From an uncultured Prosthecobacter sp. (lineage in GTDB: Bacteria; Verrucomicrobiota; Verrucomicrobiia; Verrucomicrobiales; Verrucomicrobiaceae), in the NCBI GenBank assembly GCA_937941745.1, contig CALDGV010000374.1, positions 1 to 18,701 of the forward strand: a DNA stretch of 18,701 nt. Direction: 5' to 3'. Position numbers and translations under genes: made by a program. Numbering within the stretch: the first letter of the stretch is position 1; each line of letters begins with the position of its first letter. The notes under the pieces were generated by a model, which was not told where the DNA came from, made no database searches, and saw only the letters and a program-made list of their open reading frames with translations. Below are positions 1 through 7,033 of this stretch, in pieces.

Positions 1-400
1 GGGTGACCTTGGTGCCTTTGGGGAGGTTCCAAAACTTGGCCGGGTCAAAATCAGCTGCCGGATGGGCGTCGATGACCTTGCCGCAGGTTTCGCAGTGGAA
101 GTGGACGTGCTCGTGAAGGTTCGCGCAGTAGCGGGACTGGCCGCGTTCCAGGTGGACCTGCTTGATCAGCCCGGCGGAGGTGAGGTGGTCGAGGCAATTG
201 TAAACTGTGGCCAGCGAGATGTGCGGGGAGCGGTCTTTCACCCTGGTGAAGATGTCGAGCGCCGTGGGGTGGTCGGTCGAGGCGGCCAGGACATCGAAAA
301 CCTCGCGCCGATGGGGGGTGAGGCGCACATCGGCACCAAGCACGGCCATCCGGCATTCGAGGCCAGTGGGTTTGGAAGTGGGGCGTGCGGGGGCAGGCAT
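1..400 (-). CDS. Fur-family metalloregulator (Zur/PerR-like), C-terminus cut by window edge
   Basis: A DNA-binding repressor of the Fur superfamily. The leftward frame opens at ATG 400-398 and runs off the left edge after 133 residues. A winged-helix domain (about 15-85) contains the recognition-helix signature ISLATVYN (61-68). The dimerisation/metal domain begins with HEHVHFHCETCGK (96-108), giving one CxxC of the structural zinc site (C103, C106); the second CxxC would lie outside the window. Aligned to B. subtilis PerR from memory, H44, H98, H100 and D111 match ligands H37, H91, H93 and D104. PerR D85 is replaced by C92, and a Cys at this place is typical of Zur proteins. Metal specificity (zinc, or iron/manganese peroxide sensing) is therefore unresolved. 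A perfect operator lies 11 bases upstream of the start, so autoregulation is likely. The family call is firm; the subfamily is not. Confidence 0.9.
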   Translation of the reverse strand, partial: MPAPARPTSKPTGLECRMAVLGADVRLTPHRREVFDVLAASTDHPTALDIFTRVKDRSPHISLATVYNCLDHLTSAGLIKQVHLERGQSRYCANLHEHVHFHCETCGKVIDAHPAADFDPAKFWNLPKGTKVT

Positions 401-405
401 GGGAT

Positions 406-426
406 TTAGAATTAGAATGATTCTAA
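406..426 (-). promoter_or_regulatory. Fur/PerR/Zur-type operator upstream of the Fur-family gene
   Basis: TTAGAATGATTCTAA (412-426) is a perfect 7-1-7 inverted repeat, the format of PerR, Fur and Zur boxes. A further direct copy of the half-site TTAGAAT begins six bases earlier (406-412), as in overlapping Fur boxes that bind two dimers. The TAGAAT core also resembles a -10 hexamer, so binding would block RNA polymerase. The position just upstream of the gene implies negative autoregulation. Confidence 0.8.
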
Positions 427-478
427 AGTCTTCATGTCCAGAAACGGCTCAGCGACAAGGGCAGATCCGGTTTTTTTG

Positions 479-502
479 AAAAAACGGCCGTTTTGCAGGC
501 CG
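479..502 (-). terminator. Rho-independent terminator of the pseudouridine synthase gene
   Basis: Read on the minus strand, CGGCC and GGCCG form a 5-bp GC stem around an 8-base loop, followed directly by six T. It lies about 55 bases beyond the stop codon at 558 and separates this leftward unit from the Fur-family gene. The short stem makes the call moderate. Confidence 0.6.
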
Positions 503-557
503 GGGCGGGCTCACACCTCGCATCATGGGGTAAACCACCTCCTGACCGGGGGTGGTT

Positions 558-1280
558 TCACCTGGGTCCAGGGCTCAGCCCACGCACTTCGGAGATTGTC
601 AGCTCCCGCCAGGCCCCTTTGGCGAGGCTTCCCAGCGGCAGTTGGCCGATGGCCACACGAACGAGGCGCAGAACTTCCAGGCCGTGCGCTTCCAGCACCC
701 GGCGGATGTGTCGGTTCCGACCTTCATCCAGGGTGATTTCGAGCCAGGAATTCTTTTCCCCCTGGCGCAGCACATGGATGGACTTCAGCTCCAGCCTTTC
801 CCCGTGGTCCACGACTCCGGCGGCAAGGGTGGCGAGCAGGGCCTCATCCAGCAGCGCACCGACCTGCACATGGTAGGTCTTGGGCAGGTGGGTGGCTGGA
901 TCGGTGATGCGGTTCGCCCAGGCGGTGTCGTTGGTGAAGAGCAGGAGCCCCTCGCTGGCCTTGTCGAGCCGGCCCACGGCGGAGAGGTGCGGCAGCCCGG
1001 CGCCGTCGAAGCAGGCAAAGACGGTATCGCGGCCCTTTTCATCGCTCGCCGTGGTGACCAGCCCACGCGGCTTGTTGAGCATCAGGTAGCGGAAGGCAGG
1101 AGGTCGCACGGCCTCACCCTCCACCGCCAGGTGATCCTCGCCCAGCAGGACGGGTTTTTCGGGATCCCGGCAGGTGCGCCCGTTCAGGCTGACCCTGCCT
1201 TCGCGGATCAGGCTCACGGCACGGCTGCGTGAGCAGAAGCCCAGCTTGGACAAGGCACGCGCGAGACCTGTGCGGGACAT
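558..1280 (-). CDS. RsuA/RluB/RluE/RluF-family pseudouridine synthase
   Basis: Converts a specific uridine in ribosomal RNA to pseudouridine in the cytoplasm. An S4 RNA-binding domain occupies about residues 2-55 ([16 protein letters not shown]...GRVSLNG). The catalytic domain follows, starting with the family signature [13 protein letters not shown] (65-77). The catalytic Asp is D106 in [24 protein letters not shown] and the C-terminal [20 protein letters not shown] motif are also typical of this branch. Its 240 residues match the normal family length. The start ATG lies 12 bases after the kup stop on the same strand, so the two are probably cotranscribed. Which rRNA position it modifies (16S 516 or a 23S site) cannot be read from the sequence; small family members are hard to tell apart. 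Confidence 0.93.
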   Translation of the reverse strand: MSRTGLARALSKLGFCSRSRAVSLIREGRVSLNGRTCRDPEKPVLLGEDHLAVEGEAVRPPAFRYLMLNKPRGLVTTASDEKGRDTVFACFDGAGLPHLSAVGRLDKASEGLLLFTNDTAWANRITDPATHLPKTYHVQVGALLDEALLATLAAGVVDHGERLELKSIHVLRQGEKNSWLEITLDEGRNRHIRRVLEAHGLEVLRLVRVAIGQLPLGSLAKGAWRELTISEVRGLSPGPR

Positions 1281-1292
1281 GGCGGCGGCAGG

Positions 1293-3173
1293 CTACACTT
1301 CAAGCTGGATGCCGAGCTCGCAGACCTGACGTGGAGGCAGGTCGAAGTAGCCGGTCGCAGGTCGTGAGAGACGGCTGAGGGTGACGTAGAGCTTCTTGCG
1401 CCACTTGGCCATGCGGCCAGGGCCGTTGGTGAGCAGGATTTCGCGGCTCTGGTAGAAGGTGATGCCGGCTTTCTTGATCTTGGTCTTTTCCTGAAGGGCT
1501 TCCACGAGGTCGTCAAACACCGCAGGTGATTCGGCGAAGCCGTAATGGAGGACCACGCGGTAGAACTCATCGCAGTATTCCTCCACGACATGGCGCGTGG
1601 CATCGTTGACGTAAGGCGTGTCCTCGAAGCGGACCGTGAGCAGGATGACCTGCTTGTGCAGGGCCTTGTTGTGCTTGAGGTGATGCAGCAGCGCCAGGGG
1701 CAGGCCGTCGGCACTGGCGGACATGAAGACGGCCGTGCCTGGAACGCGGATGATGCGGTCCTTCTGAATTTCATCCACCAGATGCTGCACCGGCAGGCGG
1801 CCGCGCTGCATGGCCTGGAAGAGCACGGAGCGCCCGTCCGTCCAGGTTTTCATGATCACCCAGATGCCTGAGGCCACCACGAGGGGGAACCAGGCGCCGT
1901 CCTTGAACTTCACCAGACTGCCGGCCACGTAGCCGAACTCGATGCAGGCAAAGATGAGCACGGGGAGGAAGGACTTCCAGAAGGCCCAGCCCCAGATGCG
2001 GCGGGAGACGAAGTAAAAGAGGATGCTGGTCAGGAACATCTCCATCGAGACGGAGAGACCGTAGGCGGAGGCGAGGTTGCTGGATGTCTCAAAGCCGATC
2101 ACGAGGGCGATGCAGCAGACCATGAGGAGGAAATTCACCTGCGGCATGTAGATCTGGCCGCGCACCTCGGGGTTGGTGTGGATGATCTTCAGCCGCGGCA
2201 GGTAGCCCAGCTGCACCGCCTGCTGGGTGAGGGAGAAGACCCCCGTGATCATGGCCTGGGAGGCGATGATGGTGGCGGCGGTGGCGAGGATGATCATCGG
2301 GGCCAGCAGCGCCTGGGGCACCAGCTTGAAGAAGGGATGCTCCACGGCGGCGGGATCATGGATCACCAGGGAGGCCTGCCCCAGGTAGTTCAGCACAAGG
2401 CAGGGCCAGACGAGGATGAACCAGGCGCGCTGGAGGGGTTTTTTGCCAAAGTGGCCAATGTCGGCATACAGGGCCTCGCAGCCTGTGACCGCCAGCAGCA
2501 CCATGCCCATGATGACGATGCCATGATAGCCGTGGTGGGCGAGGTAGCTGATGCCCCAGTGTGGTGACAGGGCCTGAATCACCTCAGGATGCTGGAGGTA
2601 GCGGTAGAGCCCCAGGCCTCCGAGGGCGAGGAACCACACCATCGTGATGGGGCCAAAGGCCACGCCGATCTTGGCCGTGCCCTGCTTCTGCACGATGAAA
2701 AGGCCGAGCAGGATGGCTACGGAGATCGGGATGATCCAGCTGTGCAGGGCGGGATTCAGTTGCTCCAGGCCTTCCACGGCCGAGAGCACGGAGATGGCAG
2801 GGGTGATCATGCCGTCGCCATAGAGCAGGGAGGCGCCGAACAGCACGACGAGCACCACGAAGGCCTGCCCGCCCTGGGTCAGCGACTCTTTTTTGGAGCG
2901 CAGCAGGGACAGCAGGGCAAACATCCCGCCTTCACCCTGGGCGGTCGCATTGCTCAGGAAGCTCAGGTACTTCACCGCCACCATGATGGTGAGCGACCAG
3001 AACATGAGCGAGATGGGGCCATAGACCATGTCCACGGGGTCGCCGAACTTGTAGTGGGCGTGGGCCAGGCACTCCCTGAGAGCGTAGAGTGGACTGGTCC
3101 CGATATCGCCAAAGACCACGCCCAGTGCCACGAGGGCCAGGGACCAACTGTTGGATGATTTGTGTTCGGACAT
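1293..3173 (-). CDS. kup: Kup potassium uptake transporter
   Basis: Inner-membrane K+ importer of the KUP/HAK/KT family, generally thought to be a K+/H+ symporter. The hallmark GDIGTSPLY is at residues 22-30 of 626, the usual length. About a dozen hydrophobic segments fill roughly residues 10-450 (for example AFVVLVVLFGASLLYGDG, where GDGMITPAISVLSA is a conserved stretch). A soluble cytoplasmic C-terminal domain follows (about 460-626). It starts a leftward pair with the pseudouridine synthase 12 bases downstream. The upstream neighbour is divergent, leaving 166 bases for two promoters. The only Shine-Dalgarno-like GGAG sits in the 3' arm of a GC-rich hairpin just before the ATG, suggesting translation might be structure-controlled. 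Family identity is very secure. Confidence 0.97.
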   Translation of the reverse strand: MSEHKSSNSWSLALVALGVVFGDIGTSPLYALRECLAHAHYKFGDPVDMVYGPISLMFWSLTIMVAVKYLSFLSNATAQGEGGMFALLSLLRSKKESLTQGGQAFVVLVVLFGASLLYGDGMITPAISVLSAVEGLEQLNPALHSWIIPISVAILLGLFIVQKQGTAKIGVAFGPITMVWFLALGGLGLYRYLQHPEVIQALSPHWGISYLAHHGYHGIVIMGMVLLAVTGCEALYADIGHFGKKPLQRAWFILVWPCLVLNYLGQASLVIHDPAAVEHPFFKLVPQALLAPMIILATAATIIASQAMITGVFSLTQQAVQLGYLPRLKIIHTNPEVRGQIYMPQVNFLLMVCCIALVIGFETSSNLASAYGLSVSMEMFLTSILFYFVSRRIWGWAFWKSFLPVLIFACIEFGYVAGSLVKFKDGAWFPLVVASGIWVIMKTWTDGRSVLFQAMQRGRLPVQHLVDEIQKDRIIRVPGTAVFMSASADGLPLALLHHLKHNKALHKQVILLTVRFEDTPYVNDATRHVVEEYCDEFYRVVLHYGFAESPAVFDDLVEALQEKTKIKKAGITFYQSREILLTNGPGRMAKWRKKLYVTLSRLSRPATGYFDLPPRQVCELGIQLEV

Positions 3174-3201
3174 GGAATGTCTCCGGTGTGGAAACCCGGA
3201 G
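3174..3201 (-). promoter_or_regulatory. Hairpin sequestering the kup ribosome binding site
   Basis: On the minus strand CTCCGG (3201-3196) and CCGGAG (3186-3181) form a perfect 6-bp GC-rich stem with a 9-base loop. The GGAG in the 3' arm is the best Shine-Dalgarno match, seven bases before the kup ATG at 3173. The stem would hide it. The pairing is seen directly; a regulatory role is inference. Confidence 0.45.
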
Positions 3202-3339
3202 CCCCGTTGAGTTCAGGGACGGCTTGGTTAGCCGGAAGGGCGGGGTTTGCAAGAGGCCAGTCGTGAAGCCGCTTCCCGGCGAGGCTTCGTTTGAACCGGT
3301 GAAAAGTCGGGCTGGCATCCTCGGGAGAGCCACCCAAAC

Positions 3340-4248
3340 ATGCCCGCCATGAACCTTTCCAAGCTTCTCTTCGTGCTCTTCAGCCCGCTGCTGGTTTTGC
3401 CGACCTTGGCCCAAACGCCTCAGCAGGCTGCGATCCCCGTCTGGCCCAAGGGTGCGCCAGGGAAGATGCCCGCCCTCTCCGCCTCCACGGAAACCTTCAT
3501 TCGAACGAAAGCCGGCAAATCCACGGTGACGAACATTTCGGAGCCGACCCTGACGCCTTTTCTGCCTGCCCAGCCCAGTGGCACCGCCGTCGTCGTGGCT
3601 CCGGGGGGTGGTTTTGCCTTCCTCTCCGCCATTCATGAAGGCAGCCAGGTTTGTGAATGGCTCCGCAGCCTGGGGGTCAGCGCCTTTCTGCTGCACTACC
3701 GCACGCCGACCCGCGACGACGCCCTCCCCTGGCAAAAGCCCGCCCAGGATGCCCTGGAGGCCATCCGCATCATCCGGCGCCGGGCCCAGGAATGGCAGGT
3801 GGATCCTCAGCGGGTCGGGCTTCTGGGTTTCAGCGCGGGGGGACACCTGCTGGCCTATGCTGCCTGCGCCAGAGGCTGGGAGGGAGCCGCTGAAAACCCG
3901 GAAGAGGCCAAGGCTGGCCGGCCGGATTTCGGCGTGATGATCTATGGCGGGGGCGTTTTGGACCCGAAAGACCCGACGAAGTTCAAGGCGGAGTTCTCCG
4001 TCGCGCCGGATTCACCGCCGCTGTTCATGGCCTGTGCCCACGATGACGGGCAGAATCCCGTCGCCGCCGCCCGCCTTTACCTGGAATACAAAAAACTCGG
4101 CCTGCCTGCTGAACTGCACCTTTTCACCCATGGCGGGCACGGCTTTGGCATGAGGGACAACAAGCAGCCGATCAACGCCTGGCCGCAGCGTTGTGCCGAA
4201 TGGATGGGCACGATGGGCTGGCTGCCCCAGCCAGGCTCCACCCGATGA
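3340..4248 (+). CDS. Secreted alpha/beta hydrolase, acetyl-xylan-esterase-like
   Basis: A serine hydrolase of the alpha/beta-hydrolase fold, probably an exported carbohydrate or small-ester esterase. An N-terminal signal peptide is visible (hydrophobic LLFVLFSPLLVLPTLA, cleavage near residue 24). The oxyanion-hole stretch VVVAPGGGFAFLS is at about 84-96. The nucleophile elbow GFSAGG places the catalytic Ser at 165. The acid is D235 or D236 in ACAHDDGQ, and the His is H267 in HGGHGFG. Length 302 fits the BD-FAE/esterase-lipase group. The ATG at 3340 is preferred because GGGAG lies at 3323-3327; ATG 3349 is an alternative that would still keep the signal peptide. The HAD phosphatase gene follows after 79 bases on the same strand. 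The exact substrate is unknown. Confidence 0.88.
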   Translation: MPAMNLSKLLFVLFSPLLVLPTLAQTPQQAAIPVWPKGAPGKMPALSASTETFIRTKAGKSTVTNISEPTLTPFLPAQPSGTAVVVAPGGGFAFLSAIHEGSQVCEWLRSLGVSAFLLHYRTPTRDDALPWQKPAQDALEAIRIIRRRAQEWQVDPQRVGLLGFSAGGHLLAYAACARGWEGAAENPEEAKAGRPDFGVMIYGGGVLDPKDPTKFKAEFSVAPDSPPLFMACAHDDGQNPVAAARLYLEYKKLGLPAELHLFTHGGHGFGMRDNKQPINAWPQRCAEWMGTMGWLPQPGSTR

Positions 4249-4303
4249 ATTCCGGCCCAGGAGCACGGTGCCTTTGCCACCGGGCAAAGACGGCTTAGTG
4301 TCC

Positions 4304-4325
4304 GGCCAGGGGTTCGTCCCCGGCC
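4304..4325 (+). promoter_or_regulatory. GC-rich hairpin immediately upstream of the HAD gene start
   Basis: GGCC-A-GGGG pairs with CCCC-GGCC around a 5-base loop (TTCGT), giving eight G-C pairs with one bulged A. It ends two bases before ATG 4328. The only Shine-Dalgarno-like run (AGGGG, 4308-4312) is in its 5' arm. It could limit translation, or indicate that the true start is the upstream GTG at 4298. Confidence 0.4.
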
Positions 4326-4327
4326 CC

Positions 4328-5080
4328 ATGCGCTACGCCTTCTTCGATCTCGACCACACGCTGCTGCCTTTTGATACCCAGGCGTTGTTCTGCAATTTCG
4401 TCCTGCGACGGCATCCCTGGCGCATCGTGCTGCACCTCTGGTTCCTGCCTTTTGCCCTCGGGCGCGCACTCGGGCTGGTGAGCACGGCCACAACAAAGCG
4501 GGCCTTCCTGTCCTACCTGGCCGGCATGAAGCGAGCGCACCTGCGCCGGCTGGCGCGGGACTTTGCCCAGGATTGTGTGGACACCTGGATTTACCCGGAG
4601 CTGAGGGCAGAGATCCTGCGCCACAAGCACCAGCGCCGGAAGCTGGTGCTCAACACCGCCAGTCCAGACTTTTATGCTCACGAAATTGCCGAGGTGCTGG
4701 GCTTTGACCACTGCATCGCCACGGCCTTCAAGCTCACGGAGGAAACCGTCCCGCTGCGGCCGCAGATCCTTGGCAGCAACAACAAGCGCGAGGCCAAGAT
4801 CGCCGCGATGCGGATGAAGCTGCCTGGCGTGGCAGCGCTGACGGATGAGGAGCGTTTCCACTGCTGGGCCTACAGCGACAGCGCCGCAGACATTCCGCTG
4901 CTGGAGTTCGCCGGGAACCGGGTGCTGGTACACCCCAGCCGCCGCCTGCGTGCCCACTTTCCGCAGGCTGATGTGACCGTGCTCACACCGCCGAGGCCTT
5001 ACTGGGGAAAGGTGGGCGACATGCTGGCAGTGCTTCGCCAGATGTGCGGGCTGCACCGAATCCGTGGTCCGCGCACCTGA
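4328..5080 (+). CDS. HAD-superfamily hydrolase, subfamily IB (PSP-like phosphatase)
   Basis: A cytoplasmic phosphatase of the haloacid dehalogenase superfamily. Motif I FFDLDHTLL begins at residue 5, with nucleophile Asp and general-acid Asp spaced DxD. Motif II is the Thr in LVLNTASP. Motif III is the Lys in GSNNKREAK. Motif IV is AYSDSAADIPLL, with the metal-binding Asp pair. A helical cap lies between motifs I and II, as in the C1-cap IB class that includes phosphoserine phosphatase. It has 250 residues. The frame is open further upstream, but the ATG at 4328 puts motif I at the normal distance from the N-terminus; GTG at 4298 is an alternative. A strong hairpin ends two bases before the ATG. 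The stop lies six bases from the stop of the convergent carboxypeptidase. Substrate unknown; not assigned as SerB. Confidence 0.87.
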   Translation: MRYAFFDLDHTLLPFDTQALFCNFVLRRHPWRIVLHLWFLPFALGRALGLVSTATTKRAFLSYLAGMKRAHLRRLARDFAQDCVDTWIYPELRAEILRHKHQRRKLVLNTASPDFYAHEIAEVLGFDHCIATAFKLTEETVPLRPQILGSNNKREAKIAAMRMKLPGVAALTDEERFHCWAYSDSAADIPLLEFAGNRVLVHPSRRLRAHFPQADVTVLTPPRPYWGKVGDMLAVLRQMCGLHRIRGPRT

Positions 5081-5086
5081 GCTGCT

Positions 5087-6298
5087 TCAGGGCAGGCGTG
5101 GGTTTTGCCCCAGGTAGGCCGCGAGGGCCTTGCCCAGCCCGGAGCCGATCTGGCCATAACCTTCGACGGACATTTTCGGGCTGTTCCAGCCGGTCTCCAG
5201 CGTCACGGAGATGGTGTAATCTGCCGTGTTGGCCCGTACCCAGCCGCTGCTCATGCGCAGCCGCTCTTCCTCCGTTTTCACATAGGTGGCAAAGCGGTAG
5301 CGCGTCTGAACGCTGACAGGCTCCGTGATGTTGGCTGCAGCCAGGTCGATCCAGCGCTGGTAGTTCCGCTGCTGGATGCCGGTCATCCTTTCAAAGGCAA
5401 AGGGGCCAAAGAAGAACACTGGATCGCCTGCACCGGGATTGTGCAGGTCAATGTACACATCCAGCCCGTGGCGTGCCTGGATCTCACGGATCTTGCGCTG
5501 AGCCGCCGCCACTTCGGGGTAGATCGGCTCGCCAGACCAGTCGCGGTTGTGGTCCCGCGGCACCGCCTCCTTGCCTCCTGCACCCAGGGCGGCGTTGTCC
5601 ACATCCATGATCGGGATGTAGTGCAGGCAGGTTTTTTCTCTCAGGCTCCGGGCTTCATCACTGGCATACCAGCGGATGAAGCCGCGCCCCACCTGGCTGC
5701 CGCCGGCTTCCCATGCATGATGGCGGGAGCCGACCCAGACCTGGTGTGGCGCATTCTCCGCCCCGATGCGGATGCCATGCACAGGGCGGCCTTCGCGCGA
5801 TTTCGCCAGTTCGAAGCGCTCGGCTCCGGGCACCTGAGCAGCGATTTCCTTCAGGAGCTGATCTGCATCCGAGGGCACGAAGGGCGGTCCCCAGGCCACG
5901 CTCAGCCGGGAGGAACCGGGCTTCAGCGTGTAGGTCATCACCTTGTCAGGGGAGAGGGTTCCTGCCTCGCTTGGCAGCCAGGTGCTGCCATCCTCGCTGA
6001 ACCAGGCATGTCGTGGCTGGCACCAAGCAGCGGCCAGCACCGATCCCTCACGGAAAGGCCGTGTCTGAGCCTGCACTTCCAGTATCAGCGGCTGCCCGGG
6101 AGCCAAGCCGTCCAGCTTGAAATACCACCAGCACGGCCAGCCACGACCTTCCCGCAGGGCGGGCATGATACGCAGCGACCGCTTCTCCTGGTCCAGGCTC
6201 ACCACTTCGGCGTTGCCACCTTCAAAGTCGGTGGAGACACGGATTTCAGCGTGCAACGTCAGCACACTGAGGCTCAGGAAAAGCAAAAGAAACTTCAT
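5087..6298 (-). CDS. Secreted M14-family zinc carboxypeptidase, CCP-like architecture
   Basis: A zinc metallocarboxypeptidase exported by a signal peptide (MKFLLLFLSLSVLTLHA, cleaved near residue 17). A beta-rich N-terminal domain (about 18-140) precedes the catalytic domain, as in cytosolic-carboxypeptidase-like members. Zinc ligands are H194 and E197 in HHAWE and H286 in YIDLHNPG. N251-R252 in DHNRDW match the substrate-carboxylate Asn-Arg pair of carboxypeptidase A, and E368 in SVTLETGWN is the catalytic Glu. All key residues are present, so the enzyme should be active. It has 403 residues. It follows the LysM lipoprotein gene after 62 bases on the same strand, which suggests a periplasmic or wall-peptide role. 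That substrate is inference; general peptide scavenging is as likely. Confidence 0.88.
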   Translation of the reverse strand: MKFLLLFLSLSVLTLHAEIRVSTDFEGGNAEVVSLDQEKRSLRIMPALREGRGWPCWWYFKLDGLAPGQPLILEVQAQTRPFREGSVLAAAWCQPRHAWFSEDGSTWLPSEAGTLSPDKVMTYTLKPGSSRLSVAWGPPFVPSDADQLLKEIAAQVPGAERFELAKSREGRPVHGIRIGAENAPHQVWVGSRHHAWEAGGSQVGRGFIRWYASDEARSLREKTCLHYIPIMDVDNAALGAGGKEAVPRDHNRDWSGEPIYPEVAAAQRKIREIQARHGLDVYIDLHNPGAGDPVFFFGPFAFERMTGIQQRNYQRWIDLAAANITEPVSVQTRYRFATYVKTEEERLRMSSGWVRANTADYTISVTLETGWNSPKMSVEGYGQIGSGLGKALAAYLGQNPRLP

Positions 6299-6360
6299 CC
6301 AGCCCTGAACGGCTGAGGAAGGCAGCTTTGTTCAGCCTCGCAGCTTCTCCTGGCCTGGAA

Positions 6361-6858
6361 TCAGCGCAGCTTCAGCTTCTGTCCTGGACGGATGAGGTCG
6401 GATTTCAGGCCGTTGAGGGCCTTGATCTTGGCCACCGTGGTTTTGTTCTTCAGCGCGATGCCGTAAAGCGTGTCACCCTTGCCCACGGTATGGCTGCTGC
6501 TGCCGCTGCTGGACTTCTTCGTGGTGCTCTTGGACTTCGAGCTGCTGGACTTGGGCTTGCTGGTGCTGGCCACAGTCTTCTTCGGCGTGCTGGAGGAGCT
6601 GGTGCTGCGCGGTGGCGTGCTGCTGCCAGCGTTGAAGGCATAGGGGTCCGCCTCGACGGGGGCCACCGGGGTTTCATACGATGGGGCACTGCCTGCCACT
6701 CGTCCCGGCTGGTCTGGATACGGGTTGTAACCGCCGTCCGCCGGGTAGTTGGAAACATAGGGATCCGCACCGCCGGAGTTGTTCTGAAGGCCGTTCTGGC
6801 AGGAAGCCAGCATCACGGAAAGGGAGGCGAGGGCGGCAAGCCGGGCGGTGGTGAACAT
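6361..6858 (-). CDS. LysM-domain lipoprotein
   Basis: A membrane-anchored peptidoglycan-binding protein. The signal peptide ends in lipobox LASC with lipidated Cys20. A Gly/Pro/Tyr-rich stretch (about 25-75) and a Ser/Lys/Thr-rich linker (about 79-121) follow. One LysM module fills 122-165 (HTVGKGDTLYGIALKNKTTVAKIKALNGL, given here only as its span; key residues GDTLYGIA and N149). No catalytic domain is present, so it is probably an anchor or wall-spanning factor. A sigma-70-like promoter (6910-6937) precedes it. The M14 carboxypeptidase gene lies 62 bases downstream on the same strand and may be cotranscribed. Confidence 0.9.
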   Translation of the reverse strand: MFTTARLAALASLSVMLASCQNGLQNNSGGADPYVSNYPADGGYNPYPDQPGRVAGSAPSYETPVAPVEADPYAFNAGSSTPPRSTSSSSTPKKTVASTSKPKSSSSKSKSTTKKSSSGSSSHTVGKGDTLYGIALKNKTTVAKIKALNGLKSDLIRPGQKLKLR

Positions 6859-6909
6859 AAGAGTGTCGGTGGTGATAGCGGAACCTCATCCAGGCGGGCG
6901 AGGTGCGCG

Positions 6910-6937
6910 ATTATGGTTTTCCGCCAGGATTCATCAA
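6910..6937 (-). promoter_or_regulatory. Candidate sigma-70-type promoter of the LysM lipoprotein gene
   Basis: On the minus strand TTGATG (6937-6932) and CATAAT (6915-6910) are separated by 16 bases. They match four of six and five of six positions of the -35 and -10 consensus. The start of transcription would be near 6903, leaving a leader of about 45 bases. Confidence 0.5.
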
Positions 6938-7033
6938 CCTGAAATCCCCGCCCGCGGGACTTCCAGCCATGGATCAGCGCTCCTGAGGAAGGAAATCCCC
7001 GGCTGGTCCGTTTGTTCCGCCCTTCCAAATCCT

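Noticed and set aside
4272..4289. CTTTGCC/GGCAAAG hairpin after the alpha/beta hydrolase as a terminator
   Set aside because: A perfect 7-bp stem, but no T tail follows and the next gene is on the same strand. It may be only a local structure.
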